DNA of 64,000 nucleotides from assembly GCA_009720755.1 (NCBI GenBank), contig WNKV01000018.1, forward strand, positions 1-64,000, in the 5' to 3' direction. The notes under the pieces are model-generated. The model saw only the letters and a program-made list of their open reading frames with translations, was not told the DNA's origin and ran no database searches. The position numbers were made by a program, and so were the translations under genes. Source of the stretch: Rhodoplanes serenus (GTDB lineage Bacteria; Pseudomonadota; Alphaproteobacteria; Rhizobiales; Xanthobacteraceae). Each line of letters begins with the position of its first letter. Within the stretch, counting starts at the first letter, position 1. Below are positions 1-9,966 of the stretch, piece after piece.

Positions 1-132
1 GTCCGTCCGCTGTCGGCCGACGGCCGCTACGGTATTTTCTTCGGCGCCATCCAGATCGCTGCGATCGACTTGACGGCACCCGAACCCGTCAGCCATGTCT
101 CCGAACAGGTGTTCACCATGTCCTCGGGCTGA
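1..132 (+). CDS. 3' end of an unidentified protein (partial)
   Basis: An open frame runs in from the left edge and ends at a TGA at 130-132, giving the last 43 residues of a protein whose start lies outside the window. The tail ends in the residues EQVFTMSSG. I do not recognise the family. Codon use is GC-rich in third positions like the neighbours, which is the main reason to think it is real. No function is proposed. Confidence 0.45.
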   Translation, partial: VRPLSADGRYGIFFGAIQIAAIDLTAPEPVSHVSEQVFTMSSG

Positions 133-561
133 ACACTCGACCCGCGCATCCATCGCCTTCACCAAAAAACCATTGGTCGTAGAGAGATGGATCGCCGGGT
201 CGAGCCCGGCGATGACATCGGAGGGGGCGGCCGGCGTGTTTGCCCCTCACCGAAAGTCCGCAGCTTTCCGCGATGTGTGCATGCCCTAGCGCCTGCGGGG
301 ACGAGCGGAGGAAAGGGCTCTACGCCCGCGGGGACGAGCGGCACGACGATCCGGCTGGACGGGCGCCATCACCCTGGCGCAGCGCACAGATCCGGGCTTC
401 TACCGACGCGGTTGCGGCCAAAAACCCGCGCGACTCGCTTTCCGATCTGACCTAAGATGATGCTTCCGCACCGGATCGGGGCGGCGAGGCACGGTGGAAG
501 GCCGCGGACCCGCCCGGGCGACCCGGCCACGCCGGAGCGTCGAACGAGGGGGAGCATCCAG
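133..561. other. intergenic region with palindromic repeat
   Basis: I see no credible gene here; the short open frames have no recognisable content. It contains a perfect inverted repeat at 191-213 (arms ATCGCCGGG and CCCGGCGAT), which resembles a common alphaproteobacterial intergenic repeat. Just before it, at about 140-160, is a 21-base stretch (starting CGCGCATCCATCG) that recurs near 21,388. Confidence 0.5.
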
Positions 562-1035
562 ATGCGTAACGTCCTTGCGGGATCGGCGGCGGCGTTGGCC
601 GTGCTGATGCTGATCACCGCGGCGCCCGCCCAGGAACGGGTGCAGGCCGGCAGCCTGTCCTGCGACGTGTCGGCCGGGCTCGGCCTGATCATCGGGTCGC
701 AGCGGCAGGTCTACTGCACGTTCACGCCGTCGGTCTCCGGCCCGGTCGAGACCTACACGGGCAGCATCACCCGCATCGGCCTCGACATCGGCGCCACCGC
801 GGGCGGCGTCATGGTGTGGATGGTGTGGTCGCCGACGACGCGCCCCGCCGGCGCCCTCGCCGGTGCCTATGCGGGTGCCAGCGCCGAGGCATCGCTGGTC
901 GCCGGTCTCGGCGCCAATGTGCTGCTCGGCGGTAACGACCGCAGTGTTGCGCTCCAACCCGTTTCGGTTCAGGGTCAAGCGGGCGTCAACATCGCCGCCG
1001 GCGTCGCCGGGCTCGAGCTCCGGTTCGTCCGCTGA
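562..1035 (+). CDS. DUF992 family secreted protein
   Basis: 157 residues. The ATG at 562 was chosen because it gives a clean Sec signal peptide (charged MRNVL start, a hydrophobic Ala/Leu-rich core, and an APAQE cleavage region near residue 23); the longer upstream frame would destroy it. The mature part has the DUF992 pattern: an early Cys (SLSCDV), IIGSQRQ followed by a second Cys (YCTFTPS), then a Gly/Ala-rich core (GALAGAYAGAS) and the ending GLELRF. DUF992 proteins are small periplasmic or secreted proteins of Rhizobiales with unknown function. The two cysteines could form a disulfide. It stands alone upstream of the EF-G-like gene, about 250 bases away. Confidence 0.85.
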   Translation: MRNVLAGSAAALAVLMLITAAPAQERVQAGSLSCDVSAGLGLIIGSQRQVYCTFTPSVSGPVETYTGSITRIGLDIGATAGGVMVWMVWSPTTRPAGALAGAYAGASAEASLVAGLGANVLLGGNDRSVALQPVSVQGQAGVNIAAGVAGLELRFVR

Positions 1036-1288
1036 GCGTCCCGATCCGACCTGCCGCGACGTGAGAGCGCGGCCTCGCGCACCGCAGGCCCGCGCACCGC
1101 AGCACGGCAGGCCGTCCGGTTCGTCCGGCCGCCGGCGGATGTCACGCCACCGGAGCCCGCGACGAGGCGCCGCGGCGCCGCACCGGACCCCGTCATCGCA
1201 CCGGGACCGGCACTCCCGCCGATCCCGCAGCTCAAGACCGGCCGTCGCGGCCCGCCCCGGGCCGGGCGGCCCTCGATGGAGGCAAGGT

Positions 1289-3340
1289 ATGGGAGACAAT
1301 GGAGGCGGCCCCACAGGCCCACGGTGCATAGCGATCGTCGGACCGTTCCAGAGCGGTAAGACGACGCTGCTCGAGGCGATCCTGACGCGCACGGGCGCGG
1401 TCGGGCGTCAGGGCACCGTGGACGCGGGGACCTCGGTCGGCGACGCCAGCAAGGAGGCGCGCGACCACAAGATGAGCGTCGAGCTCACCGTCGCGACGAC
1501 GACCTTCATGGGCGATGCCTACACGTTCGTCGACTGCCCCGGCTCGATCGAGTTCGTGCACGACATGCGGGCCGCGCTGCCGGCCGTCGACGCCGCCATC
1601 GTGGTGTGCGAGGCGGACGAGAAGAAGGTGCCGCAGCTCCAGCTCATCCTGCGCGAGCTGGAAGAGCTGAACATCCCCCACTTCCTGTTCCTCAACAAGA
1701 TCGACAAGGCCGACGCGCGGCTCACCGAGGCGCTGAAGATGCTGCAACCGGCATCGCGCGTGCCGCTGCTGCTGCGCCAGATCCCGACCTGGAACGGCGA
1801 GGCGGTCAACGGCTTCGTCGACCTCGCGCTCGAGCGCGCCTTCGTGTATCGCGAGAACCAGCCGTCCGAGATGGTGCCGCTCGAAGGCGACACGCTGGAC
1901 GCCGAGAAGCAGGCGCGCTTCTCCATGCTGGAGACGCTCGCCGATCACGACGACGCCCTGATGGAACAGCTTCTCGAGGACATTCCGCCGCCGCGCGACC
2001 GCGTCTTCGACGATCTGCGCAAGGAGCTGCGCGACCGGCAGGTCTGCCCGATGCTGATGGGCGTGGCGAGCCGCACCAACGGCATCCTGCGCCTGCTGAA
2101 GGCGCTGCGCCACGAGGCCCCCGGCCCGGCCCAGACGGCCGAGCGGCTCGGCGTCAAGGCGAACGGCGAATCCGTCGCCTACGTGATGAAGACCTTCCAC
2201 ACCAGCCACGGCGGCAAGCTGTCGATCGCCCGCGTGCTGGCCGGCCAGGTCGGCGATTCGACCGTGCTGCACACGCCGGACGACGAGGCCGGCCGCGTCG
2301 CCGGCGTCTTCAAGATGCTCGGCCAGACGCCCGAGAAGCGCGGCCCGGCGGGTCTCGGCGAGACTGTGGCGCTCGCCAAGCTCGACGGCGCCGCGACCGG
2401 ACAGACGCTGTCCACCGGCAAGCAGCCCCACCCCGCTTTGGCCGAGGTGAAGCCCTTCCCGCCGGTGCTCAGCATCGCCCTCAAGGCGCGCGAGCGGAAG
2501 GACGACGTCAAGCTCGGCCAGGCCCTCACCAAGCTGCGCGACGAGGACCCCTCGATCACCGTGATCCAGAACCAGGAGACCCACGAGGTCGTCCTGTGGG
2601 GCCAGGGCGAGATGCATCTGCGGGTCGCCACCGAGCGCCTCGCCGACCGCTTCGGCGTCGCCATCGAGCGCCACCGCCCGAGCGTCGGCTACCGCGAGAC
2701 CATCCGCAAGCCGATCACCCAGCGCGGCCGCCACAAGAAGCAGTCGGGCGGGCACGGGCAGTTCGGCGACGTGGTGCTGGAGATCAAGCCGCTGCCGCGC
2801 TCCAGCGGCTTCGAGTTCACCGAGCGGATCACCGGCGGCGTGGTGCCGCGCAACTACATCCCGGCGGTCGAGGAAGGCGTCAAGGACGCCCTCGAGGAAG
2901 GGCCGCTCGGCTTCCCGGTGGTCGATGTCGCGGTGACGCTGATCGACGGCTCGTACCACACCGTCGACTCCTCCGACATGGCGTTCCGCACCGCCGGCCG
3001 CATCGGCATCAACGAGGCGCTGCCGCAGTGCCAGCCGGTGCTGCTGGAGCCGATCCACGAGGTCGAGATCGTCTGCCCGAACGAGGCGACCGCCAAGATC
3101 AACGCGATCCTGTCGGGGCGGCGCGGCCAGATCCTCGGCTTCGACACCCGCGAGGGCTGGACCGGCTGGGACGTGGTGCGGGCGCAGATGCCGGAGTCCG
3201 AGATCGGCGATCTCATCATCGAGATCCGCTCGGCCACCGCCGGCGTCGGCACCTTCACGTTCAAGTTCGACCACATGGCCGAGCTGACCGGCAAGACCGC
3301 CGACCAGATCGTCGCCGCCCGCAAGGCGGCCGCCGAATAG
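1289..3340 (+). CDS. elongation factor G-like translational GTPase
   Basis: 683 residues, close to the usual size of EF-G-like paralogs. GTPase motifs are readable: G1 GPFQSGKT at residues 18-25, G3 DCPG at 82-85, G4 NKID at 136-139. The later domains follow EF-G order, with a conserved domain IV region around GGHGQFGDV and an EF-G C-terminal domain near the end. The ATG at 1289 is chosen over the long upstream frame because GGAGGCAAGGT precedes it and the G domain starts right after it. There are no rpsL/rpsG/tuf neighbours, so this is probably the accessory EF-G-like protein of alphaproteobacteria rather than the housekeeping fusA. The exact role of these paralogs is not established; it should act on ribosomes in the cytoplasm. 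Confidence 0.9.
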   Translation: MGDNGGGPTGPRCIAIVGPFQSGKTTLLEAILTRTGAVGRQGTVDAGTSVGDASKEARDHKMSVELTVATTTFMGDAYTFVDCPGSIEFVHDMRAALPAVDAAIVVCEADEKKVPQLQLILRELEELNIPHFLFLNKIDKADARLTEALKMLQPASRVPLLLRQIPTWNGEAVNGFVDLALERAFVYRENQPSEMVPLEGDTLDAEKQARFSMLETLADHDDALMEQLLEDIPPPRDRVFDDLRKELRDRQVCPMLMGVASRTNGILRLLKALRHEAPGPAQTAERLGVKANGESVAYVMKTFHTSHGGKLSIARVLAGQVGDSTVLHTPDDEAGRVAGVFKMLGQTPEKRGPAGLGETVALAKLDGAATGQTLSTGKQPHPALAEVKPFPPVLSIALKARERKDDVKLGQALTKLRDEDPSITVIQNQETHEVVLWGQGEMHLRVATERLADRFGVAIERHRPSVGYRETIRKPITQRGRHKKQSGGHGQFGDVVLEIKPLPRSSGFEFTERITGGVVPRNYIPAVEEGVKDALEEGPLGFPVVDVAVTLIDGSYHTVDSSDMAFRTAGRIGINEALPQCQPVLLEPIHEVEIVCPNEATAKINAILSGRRGQILGFDTREGWTGWDVVRAQMPESEIGDLIIEIRSATAGVGTFTFKFDHMAELTGKTADQIVAARKAAAE

Positions 3341-3479
3341 TCGCGGAGTAGCCGCCGAGCGACGACGCACGCCACGGCCCCCGGGCCGTGGCGCTCACTG
3401 GCCGGGGGCCCCGTGGGCGGCCCGGTCGACGGGCGGATGGCGAACATCGACGGGTGCGCGAAACCGCGGGAGCCGCGCC

Positions 3480-3953
3480 ATGGCCGAGCCCGACACCGAC
3501 GGCACCGAGATCCCCGACCCCGAAATCGCCGAGATCGCGCGCGAGTTCGCACGGCATTTCGCACCGTGGGACTTACGGTTGCCGCCCGCCGACGTGGCGG
3601 CGCGCCAGCGCGGCAAGATCGTCCAGAAGGGCTGGGCGATCTGGTACCTGTTCGGCACCGACCAGCACGGCGCCTATCTCGACTACTACGCGGCGCATCG
3701 CATGACGAACGACAGCCATGTCCGTCTGCGGGCGGGCGGACGCCACGAGGGACTGCCGAGCATTGCGAGCGGCATGGTCCTGACCGACGATCCGGAGGAG
3801 GATGCGCGCCGCGAGGCGGCGTTCTTCCGCCACAACCGCGAGATCGCCGACCTCCTGGCCGCCAAGGGTTTCGGACCCGAGGGCGACGAGCCGGGCGGCG
3901 TGCTGATCAATCGCTATCTCCAACTCGGCGGCGGGGCCGAGCCCGGCTCGTAG
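3480..3953 (+). CDS. conserved hypothetical protein
   Basis: 157 residues, soluble, acidic, with no signal peptide or membrane segment. I do not recognise the family. The central part (KGWAIWYLFGTDQHGAYLDY) is rich in aromatic residues and looks folded; the C-terminal part has a charged helix (DPEEDARREAAFFRHNREI). The gene starts with an ATG about 140 bases after the EF-G-like gene on the same strand and converges on the oxidoreductase gene. Codon bias supports it as real. Confidence 0.7.
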   Translation: MAEPDTDGTEIPDPEIAEIAREFARHFAPWDLRLPPADVAARQRGKIVQKGWAIWYLFGTDQHGAYLDYYAAHRMTNDSHVRLRAGGRHEGLPSIASGMVLTDDPEEDARREAAFFRHNREIADLLAAKGFGPEGDEPGGVLINRYLQLGGGAEPGS

Positions 3954-4092
3954 GACGCGCCGTCACCCGGTTCGCCGGCTGCCCTGATCAATCGCGACGG
4001 GAATGCGCGCCGACGGTCCGGCGGCGCAGGCCGCTGGACCGGCCCGAAGGGCCACTGACGCGATCGGCTGGATGCGCCGGTATCAGAGCCGC

Positions 4093-5247
4093 TCACACCG
4101 TCAGCTTCGGCACGTCGAGCCAGCGACGCTCCTGCCAGCTCTTCAGGCCCAGCTCGGCGAGCTGCACGCCCTTGGCGCCTTCCAGCAGGTCGTGGCTCCA
4201 CGGCCCGCCGGCCACCACATGGCGGATGAAGTTCTCCCACTGGATCTTGAAGCCGTTGTCGTACTCGAAATTGTCCGGAACCTCCTCCCACTGGTCGTAG
4301 AAGTTCATGGTCTGGGGGACGTCCGGATTCCAGATCGGCCGCGGTGTGTTGACCCGGTGCTGGGTCCAGCACTTGGAGAGGCCGGCGACCGCCGAGCCGT
4401 GCGTGCCGTCGACCTGGAAGGTGACGAGATCGTCGCGGCGCACCCGCACGCACCACGACGAGTTCATGTGGGCGATAACGCCGCCCTCCAGCTCGAAGGT
4501 CGCATAGGCGGCATCGTCGGCGTCGGCCGCGTAGGTCTTGCCGTTCTCGTCGACCCGGCTCGGAATGTGGGTGGCGCCGAGGCAGCTCACCGCCTTCACC
4601 TCGCCGAACAGGTTATCGAGCACGTAGCGCCAGTGGCACAGCATGTCGAGGATGATGCCGCCGCCCTCGGCGAGCTTGTAGTTCCAGCTCGGCCGCTGCG
4701 CCGGCTGGCCCCAATCGCCCTCGAACACCCAGTAGCCGAACTCGCCGCGCACCGAGAACATGCGGCCGAAGAAGCCGGCCTCCTTCAGCTTGGCGATCTT
4801 GCGCAGGCCCGGCAGGAACAGCTTGTCCTGCACGACGCCGTTCTTGACGCCGCGCTGCTTGGCGAGCCGTGCCGCCGCCAGCGCCTTGTCGAGCGTGTCG
4901 GCGATCGGCTTCTCGCAGTAGACGTGCTTGCCGGCCTCGATGGCGCGGCTGACGAGGTCGACGCGGGCCTGGGTGGTGGCGGCATCGAAGAACACCGTGT
5001 CGTCCGGGTTCTTCAGGGCGCCGTCGAGATCCGCGCTGGTGCGGCTGATGCCGTACTGGCGGCCGAGCGCCGCCACCTTCTCGGCGTTGCGTCCGACCAA
5101 GATCGGATCGGGCATCACACGATCGCCGTTGGGCAGCACCACGCCGCCCTGGTCACGGATCGCCACGATGGAGCGGACCAGATGCTGGTTGAGTCCCATG
5201 CGTCCGGTGACGCCGTGCATGATGATGCCGAGCTTCTGGGTGGCCAC
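4093..5247 (-). CDS. Gfo/Idh/MocA family oxidoreductase
   Basis: 384 residues. The N-terminus begins with a Rossmann fold (KLGIIMHGVTGRMG, residues 5-18) and contains the family signature EAGKHVYCEKPIADT around residue 130, where the EKP lysine is the usual catalytic/cofactor residue. A C-terminal alpha/beta substrate domain follows. Such enzymes are NAD(P)-dependent dehydrogenases acting on sugars, inositols or related alcohols; the substrate cannot be read from sequence. It stands upstream of a TetR gene and an amino-acid-type ABC transporter on the same strand, which may mark one catabolic locus. A palindrome lies 60 bases upstream at 5307-5322. Confidence 0.88.
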   Translation of the reverse strand: MATQKLGIIMHGVTGRMGLNQHLVRSIVAIRDQGGVVLPNGDRVMPDPILVGRNAEKVAALGRQYGISRTSADLDGALKNPDDTVFFDAATTQARVDLVSRAIEAGKHVYCEKPIADTLDKALAAARLAKQRGVKNGVVQDKLFLPGLRKIAKLKEAGFFGRMFSVRGEFGYWVFEGDWGQPAQRPSWNYKLAEGGGIILDMLCHWRYVLDNLFGEVKAVSCLGATHIPSRVDENGKTYAADADDAAYATFELEGGVIAHMNSSWCVRVRRDDLVTFQVDGTHGSAVAGLSKCWTQHRVNTPRPIWNPDVPQTMNFYDQWEEVPDNFEYDNGFKIQWENFIRHVVAGGPWSHDLLEGAKGVQLAELGLKSWQERRWLDVPKLTV

Positions 5248-5631
5248 TTGCCTGCCTCGCGTAATGTGAAAACAACGACTGAAACGGTGCCCCGGCCCCT
5301 CGCCAAGTAACCGCCTAGTTACAAATCCACCACGCCGGCGGCCGGATCGTCAAGAGGGCCGCCACGCCCGAAATGCAGGTCCGAGGCGCGCCATGGCATG
5401 GCTCTCGCCGGGGCAACCTTGGCAAGGTGGCCCGACCACGACGGCAAACTCCAGAAGAATTTTGCACTTTTTGGCGAACAGGGACGATTTGGCCCACAAC
5501 TTTGGCGCCGCTCCTCCCGCATGCGCCGGCCCGCAGCCATGCGTCGGTGATGTCGGGCCGGGAGCACCGAGGGGGTCGGACGAGGGGCGGAGGGGATCGG
5601 AGGGGAGACGGCCAGCCTCCGGCGCGCCGCG
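5248..5631. other. intergenic region upstream of the oxidoreductase
   Basis: No credible gene. It separates the oxidoreductase start from the TetR stop. It holds the GTAAC-N6-GTTAC palindrome listed separately; the rest shows nothing I can name. Confidence 0.4.
5307..5322. promoter_or_regulatory. candidate repressor operator palindrome
   Basis: Sequence GTAACCGCCTAGTTAC: two perfect 5-base arms (GTAAC/GTTAC) around 6 bases, lying 60 bases upstream of the oxidoreductase start and in the promoter position. TetR-family dimers bind palindromes of this size, and a TetR gene is next door. That the two belong together is inference. Confidence 0.35.
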
Positions 5632-6330
5632 TCAGGCCGCCGGCCGGGGCGTCAGGTCGCCGGGAGGCTTCAGATAGGCGACGACGACCTCCTCGACGTG
5701 CCGCCCGCGCGCCTCGAGGCTCGCCGCGTCGTCCATGCTGCGGCCGAAGATGGTGCCCAGCGTGTGGCGGTTCGACAGATAGAAGAAGCCCAGCGCCGCG
5801 ATGGTGATGTAGAGCTGGACGGGATCGACGCCGGGCCGGATCAGGCCCATGGCGGCGCCGCGCTCGAGCTGATGCGAGAGCGTCGCGATCAGCGGCGAGT
5901 GCAAGTCGCGGATGCGGGCCGACTGGCGCAGATAGCGCGCCCGGTGAAGGTTCTCGGAGCCGAGCAGGCTGAGAAACTCGGGGTGCTTGATGAAGTAGCC
6001 CCAGGTGAAGCGGACCAGCTCGCAGATCGATTCGATCGGCCCGCGGTCGCCCAGATGCAGCTCGTGCTCGGCGGCGCGAATCGCCGAATAGGTCTCCTCC
6101 AGGACCGCGACGTAGAGCCCCTCCTTGCCGCCGAAATAATGATAGATCATGCGCTTGTTGACACCGGACCGCTTCGCGATGGTGTCGACCCGCGCCCCCG
6201 TCAGGCCCTTCGCCTTGAACTCCTGGGTGGCGGCGTCGAGGATCGCCGCACGGGTGCGGACCGGATCACGCGGACCGATCGGCCGCTTCGGCGGAGCCGT
6301 CTTGGTCGTGGCTGCTTTGGCTGCTTCCAT
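5632..6330 (-). CDS. TetR/AcrR family transcriptional regulator
   Basis: 232 residues from the ATG at 6330, which begins METMEAAK-like sequence just ahead of the DNA-binding domain; the longer frame adds an arginine-rich non-conserved leader. The N-terminal helix-turn-helix is typical: TRAAILDAATQEF, then GARVDTIAKRSGVNKRMIYHYFGGKEGLY. The C-terminal ligand domain is all-helical, with a hydrophobic ALGFFYLSN segment. It is probably a local repressor for the oxidoreductase or the adjacent ABC transporter; the effector is unknown. It is downstream of, and co-directional with, the liv-type genes. Confidence 0.88.
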   Translation of the reverse strand: MEAAKAATTKTAPPKRPIGPRDPVRTRAAILDAATQEFKAKGLTGARVDTIAKRSGVNKRMIYHYFGGKEGLYVAVLEETYSAIRAAEHELHLGDRGPIESICELVRFTWGYFIKHPEFLSLLGSENLHRARYLRQSARIRDLHSPLIATLSHQLERGAAMGLIRPGVDPVQLYITIAALGFFYLSNRHTLGTIFGRSMDDAASLEARGRHVEEVVVAYLKPPGDLTPRPAA

Positions 6331-6474
6331 GGTCTCGCACAGGGCGGCGACGTGCCGCCAGGATCGACCATACAGCATTGCGGCCCCGGTTGGCAGAGCG
6401 CCGCGCGCAGGCGTGCCCGGCAACGTCGTCCGGACCCGATGCACGGGGCGCCGATGCACGCGGAGCCGCCGTGA

Positions 6475-7170
<696 letters not shown>

Positions 7171-7279
7171 GGCGCGCTCCGCCGGCCCGCGGCGGCGACG
7201 GACCTTACCCTCCCCCGGGGCGGAGCGGTGACGGCGCGGGCGTCGGCCCGCGACGACCTGATGAAGGAGGCAGCGCCCA

Positions 7280-8032
7280 TCACTCCATCTCCTCGCCCAG
7301 ATAGGCGGCGACCACCTGCGGATCGGCGCGCACTTCCGCGGGCGGCCCGCTCGCCAGGATGCGGCCGTAGATCAGCACCGAGATGCGGTCGGCGAGCGCG
7401 AACACCGCGGTCATGTCGTGCTCGACCAGCAGCATGGCGAAGCGCCCCTTGAGCCGCTGGAGCACGGCCACCAGCCGGTCGGTCTCCTCCCGGCCGGTGC
7501 CGGCCATCGGCTCGTCGAGCAGCAGAAGCTTGGGCTCGGAGGCGAGCGCCATGGCGAGCTCCAGCGCCCGCTTCTCGCCGTGCGACAGGTGACCGGCCGG
7601 CACCTCGGCGCGGTCCGCCAGGCCGACCTCGGCGAGCGCCGCACGCGCCGGTCCCTGAAGGGCGGGCTCGGAGGCAGCATCGCCGAAGAAGCGGAAGCTC
7701 GACCCCGAGCGCGCCTGCACGGCGACCGCCACGTTCTCCAGCGCCGAGAAGCCGGGCAGCACCGAGGTGATCTGGAACGAGCGGGCGAGGCCGAGCCGGG
7801 CGCGCCGGTGCGGCGGCAGGCGGGTGACGTCGCGGCCATCGAGCAGGATGCGGCCGTGGTCGGGCTCGATCAGGCCGGAGATCTGGTTGATCAGCGTGGT
7901 CTTGCCGGCGCCGTTCGGCCCGATGACGGCATGCAGCTCGCCGGGCGCGATGGCGAGATCGACCTGATCGCTGACCGTCAGGCCACCGAACTGCTTGGTC
8001 AGCCCGTCGAGGCGAAGGATCGGCTCAGCCAC
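7280..8032 (-). CDS. livG: branched-chain amino acid-type ABC transporter ATP-binding protein (LivG-like)
   Basis: 250 residues. Walker A GPNGAGKTT is near residue 37. The LivG-specific element GLARSFQI follows, then the signature LSHGEKRALELAMAL and Walker B LLLLDEPMAGTG, and the H-loop LVEHDMTAVF. The C-terminus ends PQVVAAYLGEEME, a motif of the LivG subfamily (BCA_ABC_TP_C). It overlaps the end of the livM-like gene by 8 bases, so the two are translationally coupled. Partner of the LivF-like ATPase. Confidence 0.9.
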   Translation of the reverse strand: MAEPILRLDGLTKQFGGLTVSDQVDLAIAPGELHAVIGPNGAGKTTLINQISGLIEPDHGRILLDGRDVTRLPPHRRARLGLARSFQITSVLPGFSALENVAVAVQARSGSSFRFFGDAASEPALQGPARAALAEVGLADRAEVPAGHLSHGEKRALELAMALASEPKLLLLDEPMAGTGREETDRLVAVLQRLKGRFAMLLVEHDMTAVFALADRISVLIYGRILASGPPAEVRADPQVVAAYLGEEME

Positions 8033-9041
8033 GGAACAGCCTCCGCCCGACCGCCGCCCCGATCCCGATCAGCCCGCCACGCACGAACACCACGATCAGC
8101 ACCAGGAACGGCCCGAAGATCATCTTCCAGTGCTCGGTGAAGGCCGACAGCCACTCCTCCAGCAGCAGGAAGGTGGCGGCTCCCAGAATGGCACCGTGCA
8201 GCGTCCCCATGCCGCCGAGCAGCACCATGATGATCAGCTCGCCGGAGCGCTGCCACGACATGTAGGCGGGGCTGACGAACTCGGTGGCGTTGCCGAGCAG
8301 GAAGCCGGCGAGGCCGCTCAGCATGCCGGCGATCACATAGGCGACGAGCTGGAAGTGATAGACGCGGAAGCCGAGCGTCGTCATCCGCACCGGATTGTCC
8401 TTGGCGCCGCGCAGCACCCGGCCGAACCGCGAGGCGACCAGCGTCCGGCACATCAGATAGGCGCCGACCAGGCAGGCCAGCACCACGTAGTAGAAGGCGA
8501 GCGGGCTGTCGAACAGCGGCAGGCCGGCGACGGTGTTGCGGTCCGCGAGGGTGAGGCCGTCGTCGCCGCCGTAGGGCGCCAGCGACGCCGCCGTGAAGAA
8601 CGCCATCTGGCCGAAGGCCAGCGTGATCATGATGAAGTAGACGCCCTTGGTGCGCAGGCAGACGAGCCCGGTCAGCAGGGCGAACAGGCCCGACACCGCG
8701 AGCGCCACCGGCAGCGACACCAGCGCGTCGGTGATTCCGTGCGCCGCCAGGATGCCCACCGCATAGGCCCCGAGGCCGAGGAAGGCCGCCTGCCCGAACG
8801 TCACCAGGGCGGCGTAGCCGATCAACAGGTCGAGCGACAGCGCCGCCACCGAGAAGATCATCACCCGGGTGAACAGGTCGAGCATGTAGCCGGCCGACAG
8901 GGCGAGCGCCGCCGCCGGCAGCAGCGCGAGCCCGGCGAACAGCAGGGCGGGCAGCACGACGGCGCGGCGGCGTCGGGGCGCTGGGGCGCCCTCCTCCGCG
9001 GCGGCTGGCGCGGCGCTCTGCATCTCGCCTGGCGTGTGCAT
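8025..9041 (-). CDS. livM: branched-chain amino acid-type ABC transporter permease (LivM-like)
   Basis: 338 residues with about eight to ten hydrophobic segments after an arginine-rich cytoplasmic N-terminus. The LivM family motifs LDLLIGYAALVTFGQAAFLGLGAYAVG and, later, the G-rich element GGMGTLHGAILGAATFLLLEEWL mark it as the second permease. Long motifs are given only in part. The gene follows livH by one base and overlaps livG. It sits in the inner membrane. Confidence 0.9.
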   Translation of the reverse strand: MHTPGEMQSAAPAAAEEGAPAPRRRRAVVLPALLFAGLALLPAAALALSAGYMLDLFTRVMIFSVAALSLDLLIGYAALVTFGQAAFLGLGAYAVGILAAHGITDALVSLPVALAVSGLFALLTGLVCLRTKGVYFIMITLAFGQMAFFTAASLAPYGGDDGLTLADRNTVAGLPLFDSPLAFYYVVLACLVGAYLMCRTLVASRFGRVLRGAKDNPVRMTTLGFRVYHFQLVAYVIAGMLSGLAGFLLGNATEFVSPAYMSWQRSGELIIMVLLGGMGTLHGAILGAATFLLLEEWLSAFTEHWKMIFGPFLVLIVVFVRGGLIGIGAAVGRRLFRG

Positions 9042-9042
9042 G

Positions 9043-9966
9043 TCAGCGGCCCTTCGCCGGGAACAGGCCGCTCGGCCGCACCCACAGCACCACCGCCATG
9101 AGCAGATAGATCAGCATCGAGGCCAGCGCCGGCCCGACCGTGCGGGCGGCGGACGGGCTCATCACCAGGCGCAGCACGTCGACCGCGAAGGAGCGGCCGA
9201 GGGTGTCGACGAGACCGATCAGCAGCGCCGCCACGAAGGCCCCGCGGATCGAGCCGATGCCGCCGATGACGATGACCACGAAGGCGAGGATCAGGATGGT
9301 GTCGCCCATGCCGGGCTCCACCGACAGGATCGGAGCGATCATGATGCCGGCGAAGCCCGCCAGCATGGCGCCGAAGCCGAACACGATGGTGAACAGGCGG
9401 CGGATGTCGACGCCGAGCGCCGACACCATCTCGGCGTTGCTGGCGCCGGCCCGGACCAGCATGCCGATGCGGGTGTGGGAGACGAGGACGTAGAGCAGCA
9501 GCGCCACCGCGAGCCCGCTGCCGATGATGACCAACCGCCACACCGGATAGAGCAGGCCGGGGGCGAGCGCCACCGAGCCGGTCAGCGCCTCGGGAACGGG
9601 CAGCGACAGCGGCGCCGCCCCCCACACGTATTTCACCCCGCTGTTGAGAAACAGGATGATGCCGAAGGTGGCGATGACGTGATCGAGATGGTCGCGCCCG
9701 TAGAGGCGCCGCACCACCACGGCCTCGATCAGCAGGCCGAAGACGAGCGCCGCGGCGAGCGCCAGCAGCAGCGCCGCGACGAAGCTGCCGGTGAGGCCGT
9801 AGAAAGCGACGGCGAAATAGGCCCCCAGCATGTACTGGACGCCGTGCGCGAGGTTGATGAAGTCCATCACCCCGAACACCAGGGTGAGCCCGGCGGCGAT
9901 CAGGAACAGCAGCACGCCGAGCTGGAGGCCGTTGAGAATCTGGACGACGAGAAGAGTCGTGGACAT
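9043..9966 (-). CDS. livH: branched-chain amino acid-type ABC transporter permease (LivH-like)
   Basis: 307 residues from the ATG at 9966, which begins MSTTLLVVQILNGLQLG, the standard LivH start; the upstream extension is arginine-rich and rejected. The LivH signature (LVFGVMDFINLAHG and then LGAY) is seen around residues 35-55, with the inner repeat AFVVIVIGGIGSIRGAF further on. Inner-membrane permease of the four-gene transporter. A periplasmic binding protein gene would usually sit upstream, but none is found here. Confidence 0.9.
   Translation of the reverse strand: MSTTLLVVQILNGLQLGVLLFLIAAGLTLVFGVMDFINLAHGVQYMLGAYFAVAFYGLTGSFVAALLLALAAALVFGLLIEAVVVRRLYGRDHLDHVIATFGIILFLNSGVKYVWGAAPLSLPVPEALTGSVALAPGLLYPVWRLVIIGSGLAVALLLYVLVSHTRIGMLVRAGASNAEMVSALGVDIRRLFTIVFGFGAMLAGFAGIMIAPILSVEPGMGDTILILAFVVIVIGGIGSIRGAFVAALLIGLVDTLGRSFAVDVLRLVMSPSAARTVGPALASMLIYLLMAVVLWVRPSGLFPAKGR

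Noticed and set aside
1232-3370. 712-residue open frame antisense to the EF-G-like gene
   Set aside because: It mirrors a strongly coding GC-rich gene, is rich in Arg/Ala/Asp/Leu/His, and has no recognisable domain.
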